From contig OX485803.1 of NCBI GenBank assembly GCA_950295325.1, forward strand, positions 6,758,001 to 6,822,000: DNA of 64,000 nucleotides, in the 5' to 3' direction. The translations under genes and the position numbers were made by a program. The DNA is from Polytrichum commune (Eukaryota; Streptophyta; Polytrichopsida; Polytrichales; Polytrichaceae). Below, one piece after another: positions 35,802 through 48,719 of the stretch. The notes below the pieces were generated by a model. It did no database searches and had not been told where the DNA came from. It saw only the letters and a list, made by a program, of their open reading frames with translations. Within the stretch, counting starts at the first letter, position 1, and the number at the start of each line of letters is the position of its first letter.

Positions 35802-36284
35802 TTACTTAAAGAAACACACTCTTTCGTAAACACACCCGAAGCCTTGTACTACCAAGATGAATCCCAAGTCTACGATTGTGGCACATAGTGTTGGTTTGTA
35901 GTATAAACATGTACCACCTTTAGTATTGAGGTACGAGAGTACGATAGTAGTGTCAAATGCATCTCCGAAAGACCTTCCGCTCGGGCAAGTGAGGGAGAGA
36001 GGAGTTGGGATCTTGAAGTTTGGAGCTTCACAAACATTCTTCCGCCTGCAGGCTACTAACTTAACACATTTATAGTACTGTCCCAAATCCATCCTCACTG
36101 GCATGTCTCCATAAACCTTAAAAAGGGTACCACTGACACTCACGGTTGCAATTTCCCCCACAGACTCCGGATCCAAAAAGCCTGCACAGCAGCTCCCCCA
36201 TTGCCTGATGGGAAGATCTCTCGAATCACAAGACAAGCCCCGCCTCTTGACTAACTTTACTTTTAGGCAACAGCAGGGCTACTA
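35802..36284 (-). pseudogene. Cys-rich ORF of unknown family, no start codon
   Basis: A minus-strand frame is open from a stop at about 36285 to a stop at 35802, about 160 codons, the longest outside the BURP gene. It has no ATG near its start; internal Met residues occur only in the middle (YGDMPVRMDLGQYY). It has about a dozen Cys (WGSCCAG, YYKCVKLVACRRKNVCEAP, LTCPSGRSFG, GGTCLYY, TLCATI, FGCVYERVC), the spacing of a disulphide-bonded secreted domain. Codon choice looks protein-like. It could be the last exon of a gene or a captured or retroposed fragment. I do not recognise the family and found no partner exons. Confidence 0.4.
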
Positions 36285-36560
36285 AGTCACAGGCAATGAG
36301 CCAGGAGAACTGACCGGCTACTTGCCCATGATCCGGTGGCGTTTGAGAAACAACCGGTTCCAGGGTTGTTTCAAGACTCCACCAAATTTACCGATCGTTT
36401 GAAAGGACTACATGGAACACTACATCGAGTTAATAAAGATTAAGAAAGAAAAGAAAAAAGAAGACTAACTGAAAGAGCAGAACATGTAACCGGTTGGACT
36501 TGGAAACATGAGGATCTTGACCGATTGTGTGCCAAAAACCTCCTTGGACATTGGTACCAG
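36285..36560. repeat. ACCGGTT-rich segment, inverted relative of 43610-43820
   Basis: Contains AACAACCGGTTCC, ACCGATCGTTT and AACATGTAACCGGTTGG, and resembles 43610-43820 in opposite orientation. These may be fragments of a long terminal repeat, but no TG..CA ends were defined. Confidence 0.4.
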
Positions 36561-38975
36561 GTGAGGTATGTTAAGGTGCATCCACGATCAACACATATAT
36601 GAAAACCCACTCACTATGTACCATTGTCATACATTGACGTCCTCAAATCTATGGTTGGGGTACATACCTAGTGTGTTGGGTTTCAAGGTTAGTGTGGGGT
36701 TTGGGGGTACATGTACCCTATGTAGTGGTGTTTCAGACAAAGACATAGTTGTTCGTGGAATAAGGCCTGTATGGCTAATGTGGTTATGAAATTTTAGAAT
36801 GGGTTGCATAAGCATGCAGGAGTCCGTGTGACCCAGTCCATTGCGTCCATGTGTATGAAGTAATTGTACCTGGTTATCCCTGCACCGTCCACTCAACCTA
36901 GGTGCTCACTCTGGGGTTTAAATTGGTGTCGGAATTAGATCACTACACCGTTTATGGTATTTTATGTCACATACACTTTTTGTGAGGGGACTAAACAAGA
37001 TGCATGGAGGTCTCAAAATGTCATGTCCGCAAATCTACACCATGAGTTAACATAATTAATTTTTAAAAGTGAGAACATTATTTGCATTATGACATTTAGT
37101 GTACCACATTTGGATAGTTGACATGATGGTTTAGCGTTTTAGTATGCAAGGGAAGATGTTCTTAAGCATACTAATGGCAAACATCATATGTTTAAATTTT
37201 AGTATGCACGAAGAAGACATTATTGAGCATACTAATGCCAAGAGTCATTTGTGTACACTTTAGTCAACTTGTAGACCATTGTGTGACATAGGCTTACGCC
37301 TAAAAACGCTATTGCACATACTCATGCCAAGAATACCAAGTGTCTCAAGGTGACACTAATGATAAAGTTGTTGATCACTAGTTTAACCTAGCATATACCT
37401 CGAAATAGGGTAAATGACACTATTACGCATGTGGCATTAAATACCATAGATGGTGTGGTGAAATTAGGCATTTCCCTTTTAGCACCAAAGTCCCACTACC
37501 TATTGGATGGAATACTCTAAGGTAAGATTGCAATGTGTATTAGTACTAAGGCATTTGTCTCCTAGCCTCGAGTGGTTGCATGATAGACCATATCGGAAAT
37601 GTAGCACCCCCCTCCCCCTTCCCATCTTAGCCATCAATTCATGCATTTATTTCATATATGTTTAGATGTAAATGAAGTGTTGGGGATCATGAGTTTCACT
37701 TCTCCCACAAAACACATTTCACAACAAACTTGTCCAAAGGAAGCGAATGCAACAAACTATACACTTCAAATTAACTGGTTGTGTGTTCAATTGTTTTGTA
37801 GTCTACTGACATTGGTTACTAGATCACATTTGCCTTGGCACTTGCTATGATAGACCATAGGATAATCTCAGCAAAATCAAAGTAAAAGTAAGACATCGTA
37901 ATATTGCTTCCCCACTAAGAAACTTTGTATTTGCGAGAATCATACGTATTGTCAATTGGGGCTACAATAGAAGGAAGTTAAGATGTTCATTATCATCTCT
38001 TATCACATGAACTTGGCAAATACACCAAATGATAACACACATAGTGACTTAACCTCAAAGATTATATCCACCGAGTTGTGGGCCTTTGGTGCCACATTAT
38101 CAATACGCTCTACCTTGACACCCACTAATGTTTATCTAAATGGTTGGTTTATAGCATGGTAAAAGTTTGTTGGGCATGCATCGACAAATGAGATGTAGAG
38201 CAACTATTATGGGTTCCATGGTCTACAAGTATTTAACTTACTACGTACAAGAGTTTTGCTTGGTAGACAACAAGGTTTATATGTTGTTGCAACACAATTG
38301 GAGGAATGAGGTTATCATCCACACAATATACATTGGGCATCTAAATATATTATGTTTATATGAAACGTGTTTCTAAAAATAACTCACCACCAAAAGGTGA
38401 CAATAGTCCTCACAATGAAGAGGTTAATTTCATAATGCCATGATGTCCATTGGCGTATATAGTAAGAAGCACAAGCTCGTGTAATTGGTCACCTACACTA
38501 AGAGCACATTCACCCATGTATTATTTTTGCCCAAGTAGGGGGGACACTCGTGGAGATGCACCATCGGAGCATGGGAAACCCGATTTTAATGTGTAACATC
38601 TTTGTGTGGCATGAAATTTTGCAATCTTGCCAATCTTGGGTTGGGGGGGGGGTGCCATACATCAACATAATCATCTTTTGCACTTGTCAAAGTGTTTGTC
38701 ATAATAACTTAGTAATCAATCTCTTCATTTTTTTTAATATGGACTGTAACACTACAAGGTACATGTGGTCAAGTCACTTGCAAATCAACATGATTTGAAA
38801 GTGGAGATGGTGCATATCACTGGACAATTTCTACAATGTCATGTAACATATTGTAGTGGGATAGAAGCAGTGGTGGCATCCGACAACAATGCAACATTTG
38901 CATGAATAAGTTTGCATATAATTAGAATAGTTGTGTGCAATAAATATACCCAATTAAAACACCCCACCAATTAAA
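36561..38975. other. Intergenic DNA with a 60-bp tandem repeat
   Basis: Two head-to-tail 60-bp units lie at 37141-37260, followed by a weaker third. A G10 run is at about 38643-38652. No gene is recognised. Confidence 0.4.
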
Positions 38976-39036
38976 ACATTTGTACCTACCTAGGCATGTG
39001 ACCGCATGGTGTGGGGCCTACCTAAGCATTCATAAT

Positions 39037-39110
39037 GGTGCTAAGAAGGCCAACCAAGAGTTTCAAACTCGGAACCTTACCACTCCCAAGCAGTTGGCCT
39101 AGCCACCAAG
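39037..39110 (-). mobile_element. Possible SINE head
   Basis: Read on the minus strand, GTGGCTAGGCCAACTGCTTG resembles a tRNA A-box region, and GGTTCCGAGTTTGAAAC, about 30 bp on, a degenerate B box. CATTCAT occurs on both sides as a possible short duplication. There is no tail, so it is a fragment or chance similarity. Confidence 0.4.
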
Positions 39111-42100
39111 TTCATTCATGACACATGCACACATTGAGTTTATTACCCAATTTATTGATTATTTTACAATAACCATGATTGTACTGAGTTATCAAAAGGA
39201 CCACAAAACGAGAGGCCGAACTCAACGAGGTGTCATAAATTATCCTATTAGTGACTGCCACAATGATGATCCCACATGATCATTCTTTGAACTCACTTAA
39301 GCTCCTCAAATGAACTAAGAAATGCTCTACCACCGTGGGAACTAGTGTTGGACTCACTTGAGCTTATCGAATGAGCTCAAAAGTGGTTCTCCGCCACCAA
39401 AACTGCACCAAATAGTTCTATTACTATGGGTGCAAAACTAGCAGAGAAATAATTAACGTGGGCCACTCTAATTGTCTAGTCAAAGCGGAAATAAAGTGGG
39501 TTCAAGATCTTGGGTGTTCCCCTCAATCTTCCTTGAGACTTTCGATCAACACCTTACATAAAATAAAATAGTCACCTTACATCAAAGTAGCACAAAAAAC
39601 AATAACCACCCACATCAATTATTCATGCTAATCTATAGTGGAAGTTTAGCGTAGGTTAAAAATTAGAGTGGGCTCTAGAATACATATTGTGGCCCATGAT
39701 AATAGGACCATCAAGTGTATCTTTGAGATCAAATGAGCTGAAATGTTGTTCCCACCATATGTTAATTCTTGTTTGAACCGTCTTGAAGAAGTTGATGTGC
39801 ATTCATAACAAATTTTCCCATTTGTATTGTGTGATGTAAGTGATAGCGTGATTTTTATGTTAGTACTATTTTTATGCATGTGTTGACATGGTTGATCACA
39901 CTAGAGACCCCCTAATTGGGAAACATATAGGGATGTTGCTTAGTTGTGCGCAAATCACATGGGCACAATAATGATTTCAACCACTTTCTCCCACTTTTGC
40001 TTGAAAATCTTGAACCCGTTGAATGGTCTAGTGGGATGACCACATGATCCTTGTAGTGTAACCAATGTTTTAATATGAAGCAATTAAGAAGCAATCCTAT
40101 TTCTCCCATTAAAAATAATAATATATAGAGACATGCAAGGCCTATAGTGGTGCAATGAAAGTTAGCCTTATTTTGCATTTGTCGTGAGAGCCCTCCATTG
40201 ACCATTGCCAAATGCATGTGAGGGGTTTAGGTGGAGATGATTCAAATATCTAGAAACAAAAAATATATTAAAGGGCATAAATAGGCTTCATGTCGATGGC
40301 CAAAGTTAGATGCCCGCCTCTTTGAGCTAGCCCCAAATCATTATTACAGAGGTACATGAGGTTTAATGAACACATGACTCATGTAGGTTAGTGGTTTATT
40401 CATCTCAAATGGATCTACAATGATATTTATTGGGGTCGATTTGTCCCAAAAAAAAAATCCACATGCTATAATAAAATTGCATGTGTTTTCACCTTGGGCA
40501 ACAATGGCAAGGGCCCAATCAAAGAGGTGGGTGTCTACCTCTAGCCCATGTGGAGTACCTTACAATCATCACATGAGATTGCAATTTAATTGCTAGCTTG
40601 AAAATTTGAAATTATAGGTGTTAAACATTGCTTCAATAACTAAGCATATGTACTATTATAGAAAATATTTTGAAATTGAGTAGTAAAATAATATCCTATT
40701 TGAGGAACTTAAGCAGAAGTTATAAGGATTTGAACATTTATTTGTGAATGACCCCAAAGCAATCATGAGAGCATGATGTTAAGGCGGTGGGCATTCCTAG
40801 ATTCAATATGTACTTAATGTGCAAGATTTAGGGTGTGGGTTTCAAGTGTTTTTTAGACTAGCTAAATCATGTGTCATCTAACCTACAATAATTGTCCATA
40901 TGAATTATGAAACATACATGATGTGTAGTTGGTATTGCTTTAGAGATGATATCTAAGTATTTATGTATCTGTCTATCCATCTATAGAGAGAGAACCCCTC
41001 GTCTACACGCATAGAATAATTATTTTGCTACCACCTGGGTTGAGGGACAATGTGCTTGGATTGACATCCCCCGGGTGGTGTTGCATTTTGTTATTCTAGA
41101 GGTCGGAGGTGGCATTATAAAATGATTTTAAAAATATTTAAAAATATTCTTAATGTTTTTTTTGGAAAATCATTGAAGACATCAATCCGTGAGAGCCTTT
41201 ATGGCATATCATTGTCAAAAACATTCCCCTCTTCTAAGATCAGTTCTTTGAGCTCTTCTCCGTAGAATGAAGACATTGCGAATGCAAATCATCATTTACG
41301 ACTTGTCCGGTGTGCCATGTGGTGCGTTATGTATTCCAGTATTTGTCAGTTTGTGTGGCAACATTCAAGGCTCAGACATTACCATTGAGTTTGAAATTAT
41401 TAATGCTACATGGTAATATGGAACAATTGGCAAAGTTGAGCGTGTCTATATTTGGCCTACTGGCCTGGACTGACTCTTGTTGTGAATTTATAATAAAAAA
41501 CATAAAAAATGCCTCCATTTTTTTAGTATTTTAAACTTCATTTAAAATTTTGTATTTTAAAATAAATTAAAAAAATGCACCACTACCCCTGGGTCTACCC
41601 TCCTTGCCCTTCCTCCTCACCTTATTATTATTATTATTATTAACCACATGGGTACGAGCTTGAACACTGTGTATGTTTGACAAATTTCATTTGACATTCA
41701 ACTTCAAATCCAAAGTGTCACGTGATATTTTCAAAGATGAAAGATGGATGTCAATTGATATCTACATTTTCTTCTAAAAGGTCACCTCAATGTCACATGC
41801 TTAGTCGTACGTGTCATTTCAATTTCTAAAGTGTCAATTGACGTGATGTTCTTTTTCTTTTTCTTCTTCACAAGTCACACTACATATCAAAATCTACATT
41901 GTGCATGTCAATTGACGTGCAATTTATTTTTGTGCAAGTTTTTGCATGTCAAATGTCAAAAACTTGCAAAACTTTGTCAAAAATACACATTGAGCTCGAA
42001 CCTCCCATGGATGTCTCCCAACTTATTGCCTTATTTATTTACAAAGAATTTATTATTATTTTTGGATTAGCAATCCACATATTCTCAACGATGGGGCGAC

Positions 42101-42386
42101 AACCTCACCAAATTCATCCACATAGTCTATTGTATATAGATTTAAACATGCTATGCTTTAGTATACAATTGCCACTTGTTACACTATTTCTTATTACACT
42201 TGGACCTTTGAAGGTGAAGTGCACTCAATATGGGAATTGTGGATGAGTGGCCTTCAAGAATGCAAGGGCAATGGTTTTTTGAAGTTGGTCGGGTGGGTAG
42301 CAATTTTCGGTTAGGTCTAGAAAATCTGTTTTTTTTTGGATTGGCGGCTGCCTTGCCCGAATCTACCTCCCTTGAAAAGTTTGTTT
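39111..42386. other. AT-rich intergenic DNA, nothing recognised
   Basis: Only short frames of low complexity and an (ATT)n tract near 41626-41642. No gene, RNA or well-defined element was found. Confidence 0.4.
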
Positions 42387-42405
42387 GGGGGGGGGGGGGG
42401 GGGGG
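42387..42405. repeat. G19 homopolymer
   Basis: A run of about 19 G in AT-rich surroundings. Similar runs form the ends of the poly-G hAT-type elements in this window, but no matching C run with an 8-bp duplication was found for this one. Confidence 0.8.
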
Positions 42406-42409
42406 AGAA

Positions 42410-43600
42410 TTTAACATCCTCATGACCTCATATGTGAATAACCATGGAAGTTGATACCCAATATCTCCCACTCTATAAATATTTCTTTCCTCACGTGGAC
42501 CACAACAACACCTTCCATTGGTGGACACAACACTTTGAACCTTGTTTGCAAGAACTTGCTCGATAATAGAGTGTTGTGTAATGTGTTCAACCCAAATTTT
42601 GAATTACAAGGTGTTAGGGGAATTCCATCTTCATTCCAAGGTTTGGTTTCATAACACCTACCTAGCCCTCATGGATGAACAAAATGAGGGTTGGTAGGTG
42701 CCATCCACCATGTCTCGTATTCCAAATTCGGTGTATCCTCCCTTAGGATTAGCATAGATACCTCGATATGGGATGTCCGATCTCCCTTTGCACATGGATA
42801 GGTCCCACCTCCAAGTTTAGAGCCTTCAATGTGCACGGCCTCTACCTTGGCCTCATGTACAAAGTTGTTAAAGTGGGGGAGCGATTGTTGAGGACCAACG
42901 GTGGGGTGCTTTAAGTGGTGAAACGACTTATGCATGTTTACACAAACATGGTATGGGGAGTTGGCCTTTGGGAGTATAGGGAGAGCTTTGCATGTCATGA
43001 GCTTGGGATGGAGGGAGTGATATGAGGTTGAGAGGAAGAAAATAGGTTCATGGGTTTAGAGGATGAGGATGGAGATGCCACCAATGTAATGTTGTCTTTC
43101 TAACCTTTATCTCTTCCTTAGTTTTTGGACATGGTTCAACTAACTTTTATGTTAGAAAATGTTGGTAATTTTACAATCAGCAAAGTGTCACACACATTTA
43201 TACCTTCATGTAGTTTTGCAATATTACCGTGTCTCACCCAAAGGTTGAAAAGATGAAGTCATCACGCCCTTCCACCTTGATGTAGTCCACGTACCAACTA
43301 GAAATTGAGAGTACCCAATGTCCCTAGTGATGCACCTTGCACAACTCTTGTATGGGAGTGGTCCACATCCCCTCACCTTACAAGATGATGACAAATATCT
43401 ACCACAAACTTGTTACTTTAATGCTAAACCATGTTATAATTTATGAGAAGTTGCACCCGCTCTCCAAAGACATGCTATGTGATGATTGAAGCTAGGCTAG
43501 ATAATAACACCATGTCCCAAGACATTGTATGACAAATGAGATGTCTACAAATATCTTTCTAAATATAACATATGTTCTCAAAACCTAGTACCACACACCA
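42410..43600. other. Intergenic DNA, nothing recognised
   Basis: Short frames only; no supported feature. Confidence 0.35.
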
Positions 43601-43604
43601 ATGC

Positions 43605-44010
43605 CCGGGAAGTTTTTGGGCATAGTCGGTCAAGATCCTAGTGATTCTAAATCCAGCCGGTTACATGTTGACATCTTCCGGGTTTGCTTTATTCATACGA
43701 GGTGTATTCTATAAATTCCTCTAAAATGATCGGTAATTCTCCTGAAGTCTCCAACTTCAACCGGTTATTTCTCAAACTCAACCGGTTCATCTGTAACTAA
43801 GCACCGGTTCTTCCCGAGCCCTGCCACACACTCTTTGTGCATTTGCTCTTAGTAAACCCCTTACAACAAGACTCTTGTCTCCCTCTTGCTTAGAGATAGG
43901 AGAGAGAAGATTGTTTCTCGATTGTTTCTCACCGTGGCCTCCATTGTATGCTTTACACCACAAACCTTTATCCTCCATGAATTGCTTATGCAGATTTTCA
44001 CATATTTAAT
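43605..44010 (+). repeat. Possible solo LTR fragment
   Basis: An ACCGGTT-rich segment is followed by a TATA-like CTATAAATTCC at about 43709 and a C/T-rich stretch with GA-rich tracts, the layout of a U3-R-U5 region. The first 200 bp are related to 36285-36560 in inverse orientation. TG..CA ends and a 5-bp duplication were not identified. Confidence 0.35.
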
Positions 44011-45095
44011 TGACATTATACTCTTTGCAAATAGACCATGTTTACTTATTTTTATAAATAAAAATGAAATTTACATGTGATGTGATGTGTCAAAGATTTG
44101 ATACAATCCGTTATGCCATTGGTCATGGCCCTTTAGTAGTACAAAAAAATTAAAAAATTAAAATAGTGGGGACCATGTCAATTGATGTAGGTGCATGAGT
44201 TTATTGTGTCCTACTTCAGTCCACAAGTGGACCCTTTGTTTTATGTAAATGTCACATCATGGGCCATGAAGAGATAACCATTAACCCCTAATTTCAAAAG
44301 CCTATGAAAGGGTTGTTTGGAGTATATTTTACTCAAAATTGATAGTGAAATTTTCACAAACTTGTTGTGTAGAGGTTACAATGAGAGGTATTCATGGGAT
44401 CTTGAAACATGGGAGATGAGCTATATTTGGGGACAAAATGGGCATGAGAAACCTTCTCAACTACCAGTTTGTGCTATTTGAAGAAAGGGGTGCAAATGCA
44501 AACACCATGTTTTACCCCTCCCTTCCCCCCCAAACAAAATACCTTTGACCGATTGAATTCACCTAAAAAAATGAGCGCAATGCTTGTGCAATCCACTAGA
44601 TGGAAACAACAACAACTCAATAGTTAAGCACCCTCATAAGTACTCAAGCCAAAATGTGCAAAGTACAATGGACTAGCCACCTTGCAATTAGAGTATGTGG
44701 ATTGCTCCATATTTCTAACTTCATATATGCAAAAAGTTTTTAACTTTTTTTTAAAGAGTTTCCAAAACGGTTGATGTGAACATGAAGGCCATATTTTTCA
44801 AAAACATAAGAAAAAAATCACTTTTATCTAGATAAACACCATTGCTATGTAAGAAACATTTGCAGCTGAGTGACAACCGTTGATTGGAGTCCACACTCTC
44901 ACATCATTCAAAGCACAACAAAAACATGACCACCTCCCATTTTAACCTTGTTTTGCTTACTCTAATGCACATCACGAGATCTGTAAACAATCTTACGCAC
45001 ATGCACTAGATTGATACATGATCCTCAAAACAACTAATTCACACGCTAGATAAAGTAAAAAAAAAAGTTAGTAATCTCTGGGATGCACGCTGAGT
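44011..45095. other. AT-rich intergenic DNA, nothing recognised
   Basis: No supported feature. Confidence 0.4.
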
Positions 45096-46000
45096 TCATG
45101 GCTTTTGTGTTGACTGAACGAGAGGAGGGTATGCATGTATTGCGGCGATCCCACAATTTCTCCTCACTCTGAGGCCTGCTTTATTAGGGGTGAAGTGAAG
45201 CCCGGTAAATTTGAACCATTCAAAGGTCCAAATGTCCTCAAGCGTAGAAGGACATTCTTCAATTTGCCGAAAACATTGCGAAACGGTCACACAAATATCC
45301 CGGGAATTGGTCACGAGCGTTGCCCATCATCCCCTCCTCCCCGGGTCACAGCAGAGCCATTCAAATGACTGACTGACTGACTGACTCATTGAGGGATTGA
45401 GGGATTGAGGGATTGAGTGATGAGGAATTGGCATTAAAATGTGTGAATGTGTGTGAGAGAGAGAGAGAGAGTACTAGCAAGTCACAGTGGAGAGGCGATT
45501 TGCAACTCACTAAGGCAATCGGCAGCCAGGGATTTGATTTCCATGTACACAGCAGAATCACGCGGAACCCATGACTGGCCTCCCATCCCTGACTAGCCAG
45601 ATTGCGATAGATAACAACAACAACAACCACAACTTTAATCCATGGGAACTTAAGGGTTAATCCATGGGAACTTAAGGGTTAGTTTAGACTATGCTGAAGA
45701 AGAACTAGTGCACTGGTTGGTTGTTTGAGGCAATGGTTGGTTTGGTGGACGAGATGGAGAGAGAAACGATTGAAGAATGGTTTAAGTTGGAGGTGTCTAA
45801 GGGTCAAGTTTCTTGGTCCGAGGGCTTGAGGTTGCTCAAGAAACTTGACCTTTGGAGGACTCCAGGTGGCGAAACATGTGGCCGTGTTGGCGGCCACGTC
45901 ATTTTTTTTCAACCTTGCTTGAAAGTTTTCCACCGGAGAAGCCTCGGGTGTAGTGGAAATCCTGGCCGGTGAGGAATCCATTTCGTAGCCAATCATATTG
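45096..46000. other. GC-richer island with two unassigned frames and simple repeats
   Basis: A plus-strand frame at 45135-45368 reads GEVKPGKFEPFKGPNVLKRR and is protein-like but unrecognised. A second plus frame at 45733-45972 starts MVGLVDEMERETIEEWFKLE. Between them lie (TGAC)n at about 45367-45387, a GATTGAGG-type repeat to about 45420, (GA)n near 45456-45470, and a perfect 22-bp tandem duplication at about 45637-45681. It may be the remains of a promoter and first exon. No splice-linked gene model could be built. Confidence 0.3.
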
Positions 46001-46171
46001 CTCCATTCCCCTCAAATATCTTGATTGTGCACTTCTTCGCTGTAGTTTGAACCGGCCATATATAAAGTAACTACTGGTACATTTCTCCACAAATTTCTTC
46101 AAGACAGTGGGCCTTTACAAGTTTCAATTTGGAAGGTCGATTTATTGATGCTTGCACTACAAGCATACTAG

Positions 46172-46878
46172 GGCGCAAGCACGGTCAAGTACACAACTCC
46201 ATTACCCTGCATTGGTTTAAATGAAAGCGATTCAAAAATATATATTAACTTTGAATTTTGTGAAGGAAAAAAAAATCAAAACCATTTGAAAAACACATTG
46301 ATCTACAAAGCCAAGCAATTTATGTTGACAAAATTCTTTTCAAGAAAAGTCTACATATATTAGAAGGGCTAGGGCGAAACAACCCGTACACTCATTCCTT
46401 GGAGGCAAGGGTTTAGGCATCCAACAAGGAACGAGTGTATGGGTTGGTTCGCCCAAATCTATTAGAAGACGGTGCGAGTAGTGTGCAAGTTCATATATTG
46501 GACACGTATTTGTCTAAAATTTGTTTAAACATGTTATAATTACATTAATTTGATTTTTCCCCCTACAAAGTTTTGTGGTGGTACCCTGAAGTTCATAATG
46601 AATGCAAGGAATATGAAAAAAAAATCCAACTTCAAAATATTTAAGGTCATGAAATCTATGTCCATGACTAGATTTAGCCATTACCTTTTGAGCAGTACTT
46701 TTAATGATAAGTTTTGAAGATCTCATCTTGATATTCTATATTTGAATACCTAACACAACAATAGAGGGTACCATGAGAAAAAATATATAGTTTAAGTAGC
46801 ATTTTTCTACTACTTTTAAGTGTTTGACCAAAACATTTATGGTTTTAGTATATCAGAGCAATCAACCGTGCTTGCTCC
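46172..46878. mobile_element. Inverted-repeat element E, copy 2 (carries a 94-bp foldback)
   Basis: Ends GGCGCAAGCACGGTCAAGT and, reverse-complemented, GGAGCAAGCACGGTTGATT match the ends of copy 1 at 34209. The interior is related in reverse orientation. TACAAG occurs near both ends but is offset on the left. The 94-bp foldback at 46367-46460 is nested inside; copy 1 shows that position unoccupied. Confidence 0.65.
46367..46460. mobile_element. 94-bp foldback element, copy 1 (hAT-type duplication)
   Basis: Flanked by an exact 8-bp duplication ATTAGAAG (46359-46366 and 46461-46468). The related element at 34209 has a single copy of this site (34624-34631, reverse orientation). Nearly the whole sequence folds as one hairpin: GGGCGAA..CAACCCGTACACT pairs with AGTGTATGGGTTGGTTCGCCC around a loop of about 22 nt. 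The second copy, at 58700-58793, has exactly the same length. Confidence 0.88.
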
Positions 46879-46884
46879 TACAAG

Positions 46885-48710
46885 TCATGAACAAATGACT
46901 TGCGTCATTGGAAACTTCTCCTCCATCACTGGAAAATTTATAAATCTACCACAGTGGTAGATTTGCATTGTTCTTTGACTAACATATGATAAATGCCTTA
47001 GTCTCATATGCTTGTAGTGTCATAGGTATTAAATATGTGGCCCTAAGCTAGAGCTTCATGATATCTAAGTAAACTCACTAGGACAACGAAAAGGAAAAAA
47101 AACCCATTCTTTATGCCTTTATTGTTTATTTTTAGACTATATGATTGAATTAGTCTAGTAGAGATAAATAGGCTCTCAACTCATATAGATTTTTTTCCAA
47201 TTTAGAGAGAGAGAGATCCGCTTGTGTTGGCGTTAATGGGAGGCGCCTTGCCTTGATCATAGATACGAGATCATATGTGAATGTGAGTGGTGAACCATAT
47301 ATAATGCATTGGAAACAAGTGTGCCTGCAACTCGTGGGTCTAGCTTCTCATGATCAAGAGGTGTTGGGCATGATCATAAAGTAGATTGGTCTCAAATGGC
47401 TTTTTTTTTTTTTTACTAATCAACTTCTCTTAGGATATGAAACATGTATGAACTAACAAATCCAAATCAAGGATGCATCCAATGTCCTCTTCATTTATGG
47501 AGCTCATATGAATATCTTATTCATTCTCAAAGTGAAGATTCTTGTGCTCACACAATAGTCGAAAGATAGGTCCTCCAATTATGTTGATTGTTGAACTTAA
47601 GTTGATTAATATATTTTGAGTACACAACCCAATCTTTTTTACACACATGTCTTTCTGGTACAAATTATTGGAGCCACACCAAACTACATGTAGCACACTA
47701 ATAGATACCCCTATCTGATCACAATACATCATAAATGCTTTGAATTACACAAGAATTTGAAATACGAAATCTTCAAGCATTTTTAGCTGCATAGCTCTTG
47801 TATCCACTTTGAATTACTAATTGAATGAGATGATTGACATGTGTCCATTCTTAACAACACACCTTGCCACCACTATATACCCCCCCCCCCCCCCCGCTTT
47901 ATATAAATGGCCGATTAAAAAGAGTGACCCCATAACGCCTACATAGTGTGCCATCCAATATATAATATGGATCGTATACTCATCGGCACTTGAAGGACAC
48001 CTTCACATAACATTCACGGGTGTCCATGGAAAACGGGAATGATTAGAACAAGCTAGGCCACAGAGTCGAGCAGCAGTGATGATTGCCCGAAATGAAATGA
48101 GGCATTAAGGTACACGATCCATAATGCCCCCGTAATTCCAAATGACACCGATAAGTTATTTAATGCAATTGTCAAAGTAAACTATTTTTAATTCCGTATT
48201 GAAGAGTCCTAGTGCTATGTTCTAGAAATTTCTCTCAAGTAGGATCAATGTCAAGCTCACTAAGGAGACTAAAGTGACAACACCGGTTGCTCATCCAAGT
48301 GGAGTGCATTTCCAACAACGTTTCTTGTGTTTTCTATCCATGCACATGGTATTTCATCCATAATATGTAAAATATATCCATGAGTAGACCGACTATGACA
48401 TATAAACACGACTAGAGGAGGTGGGTGACTTGTTGTACCTATGGCTTGTCATCCATTCTTCTCTCAATGGTTGTCTAGTTCTTAATAAAGTTATCCTTTG
48501 TTTCATTAGAAGTTTATTTGGGAGTTGGTTGTTTTGCATGCAATATTTTTCATGTTTGGAGTCGGTGTAGAGATTCAAATGAAGAACATTCTATATTGGT
48601 ACATTGAGGGCCAAAGGCATCCTAAGAGGTGTTGAGTTTTATTCAACCAACTTAATTTAGTTTCTTATGAAGACTTGATTCATTACTGTTAGGGCATACT
48701 TCAATGTGCT
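46885..48710. other. Intergenic DNA with diverged repeats and a C16 run
   Basis: About 47460-47760 resembles 3900-4240. A C run of about 16 lies at 47880-47895. No gene is recognised. Confidence 0.35.
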
Positions 48711-48719
48711 GGTTGTTCC

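Noticed and set aside
46367-46460. miRNA gene
   Set aside because: The hairpin is a whole mobile element with an 8-bp target duplication and a second copy. Small-RNA production is possible but not evidence of a miRNA locus.
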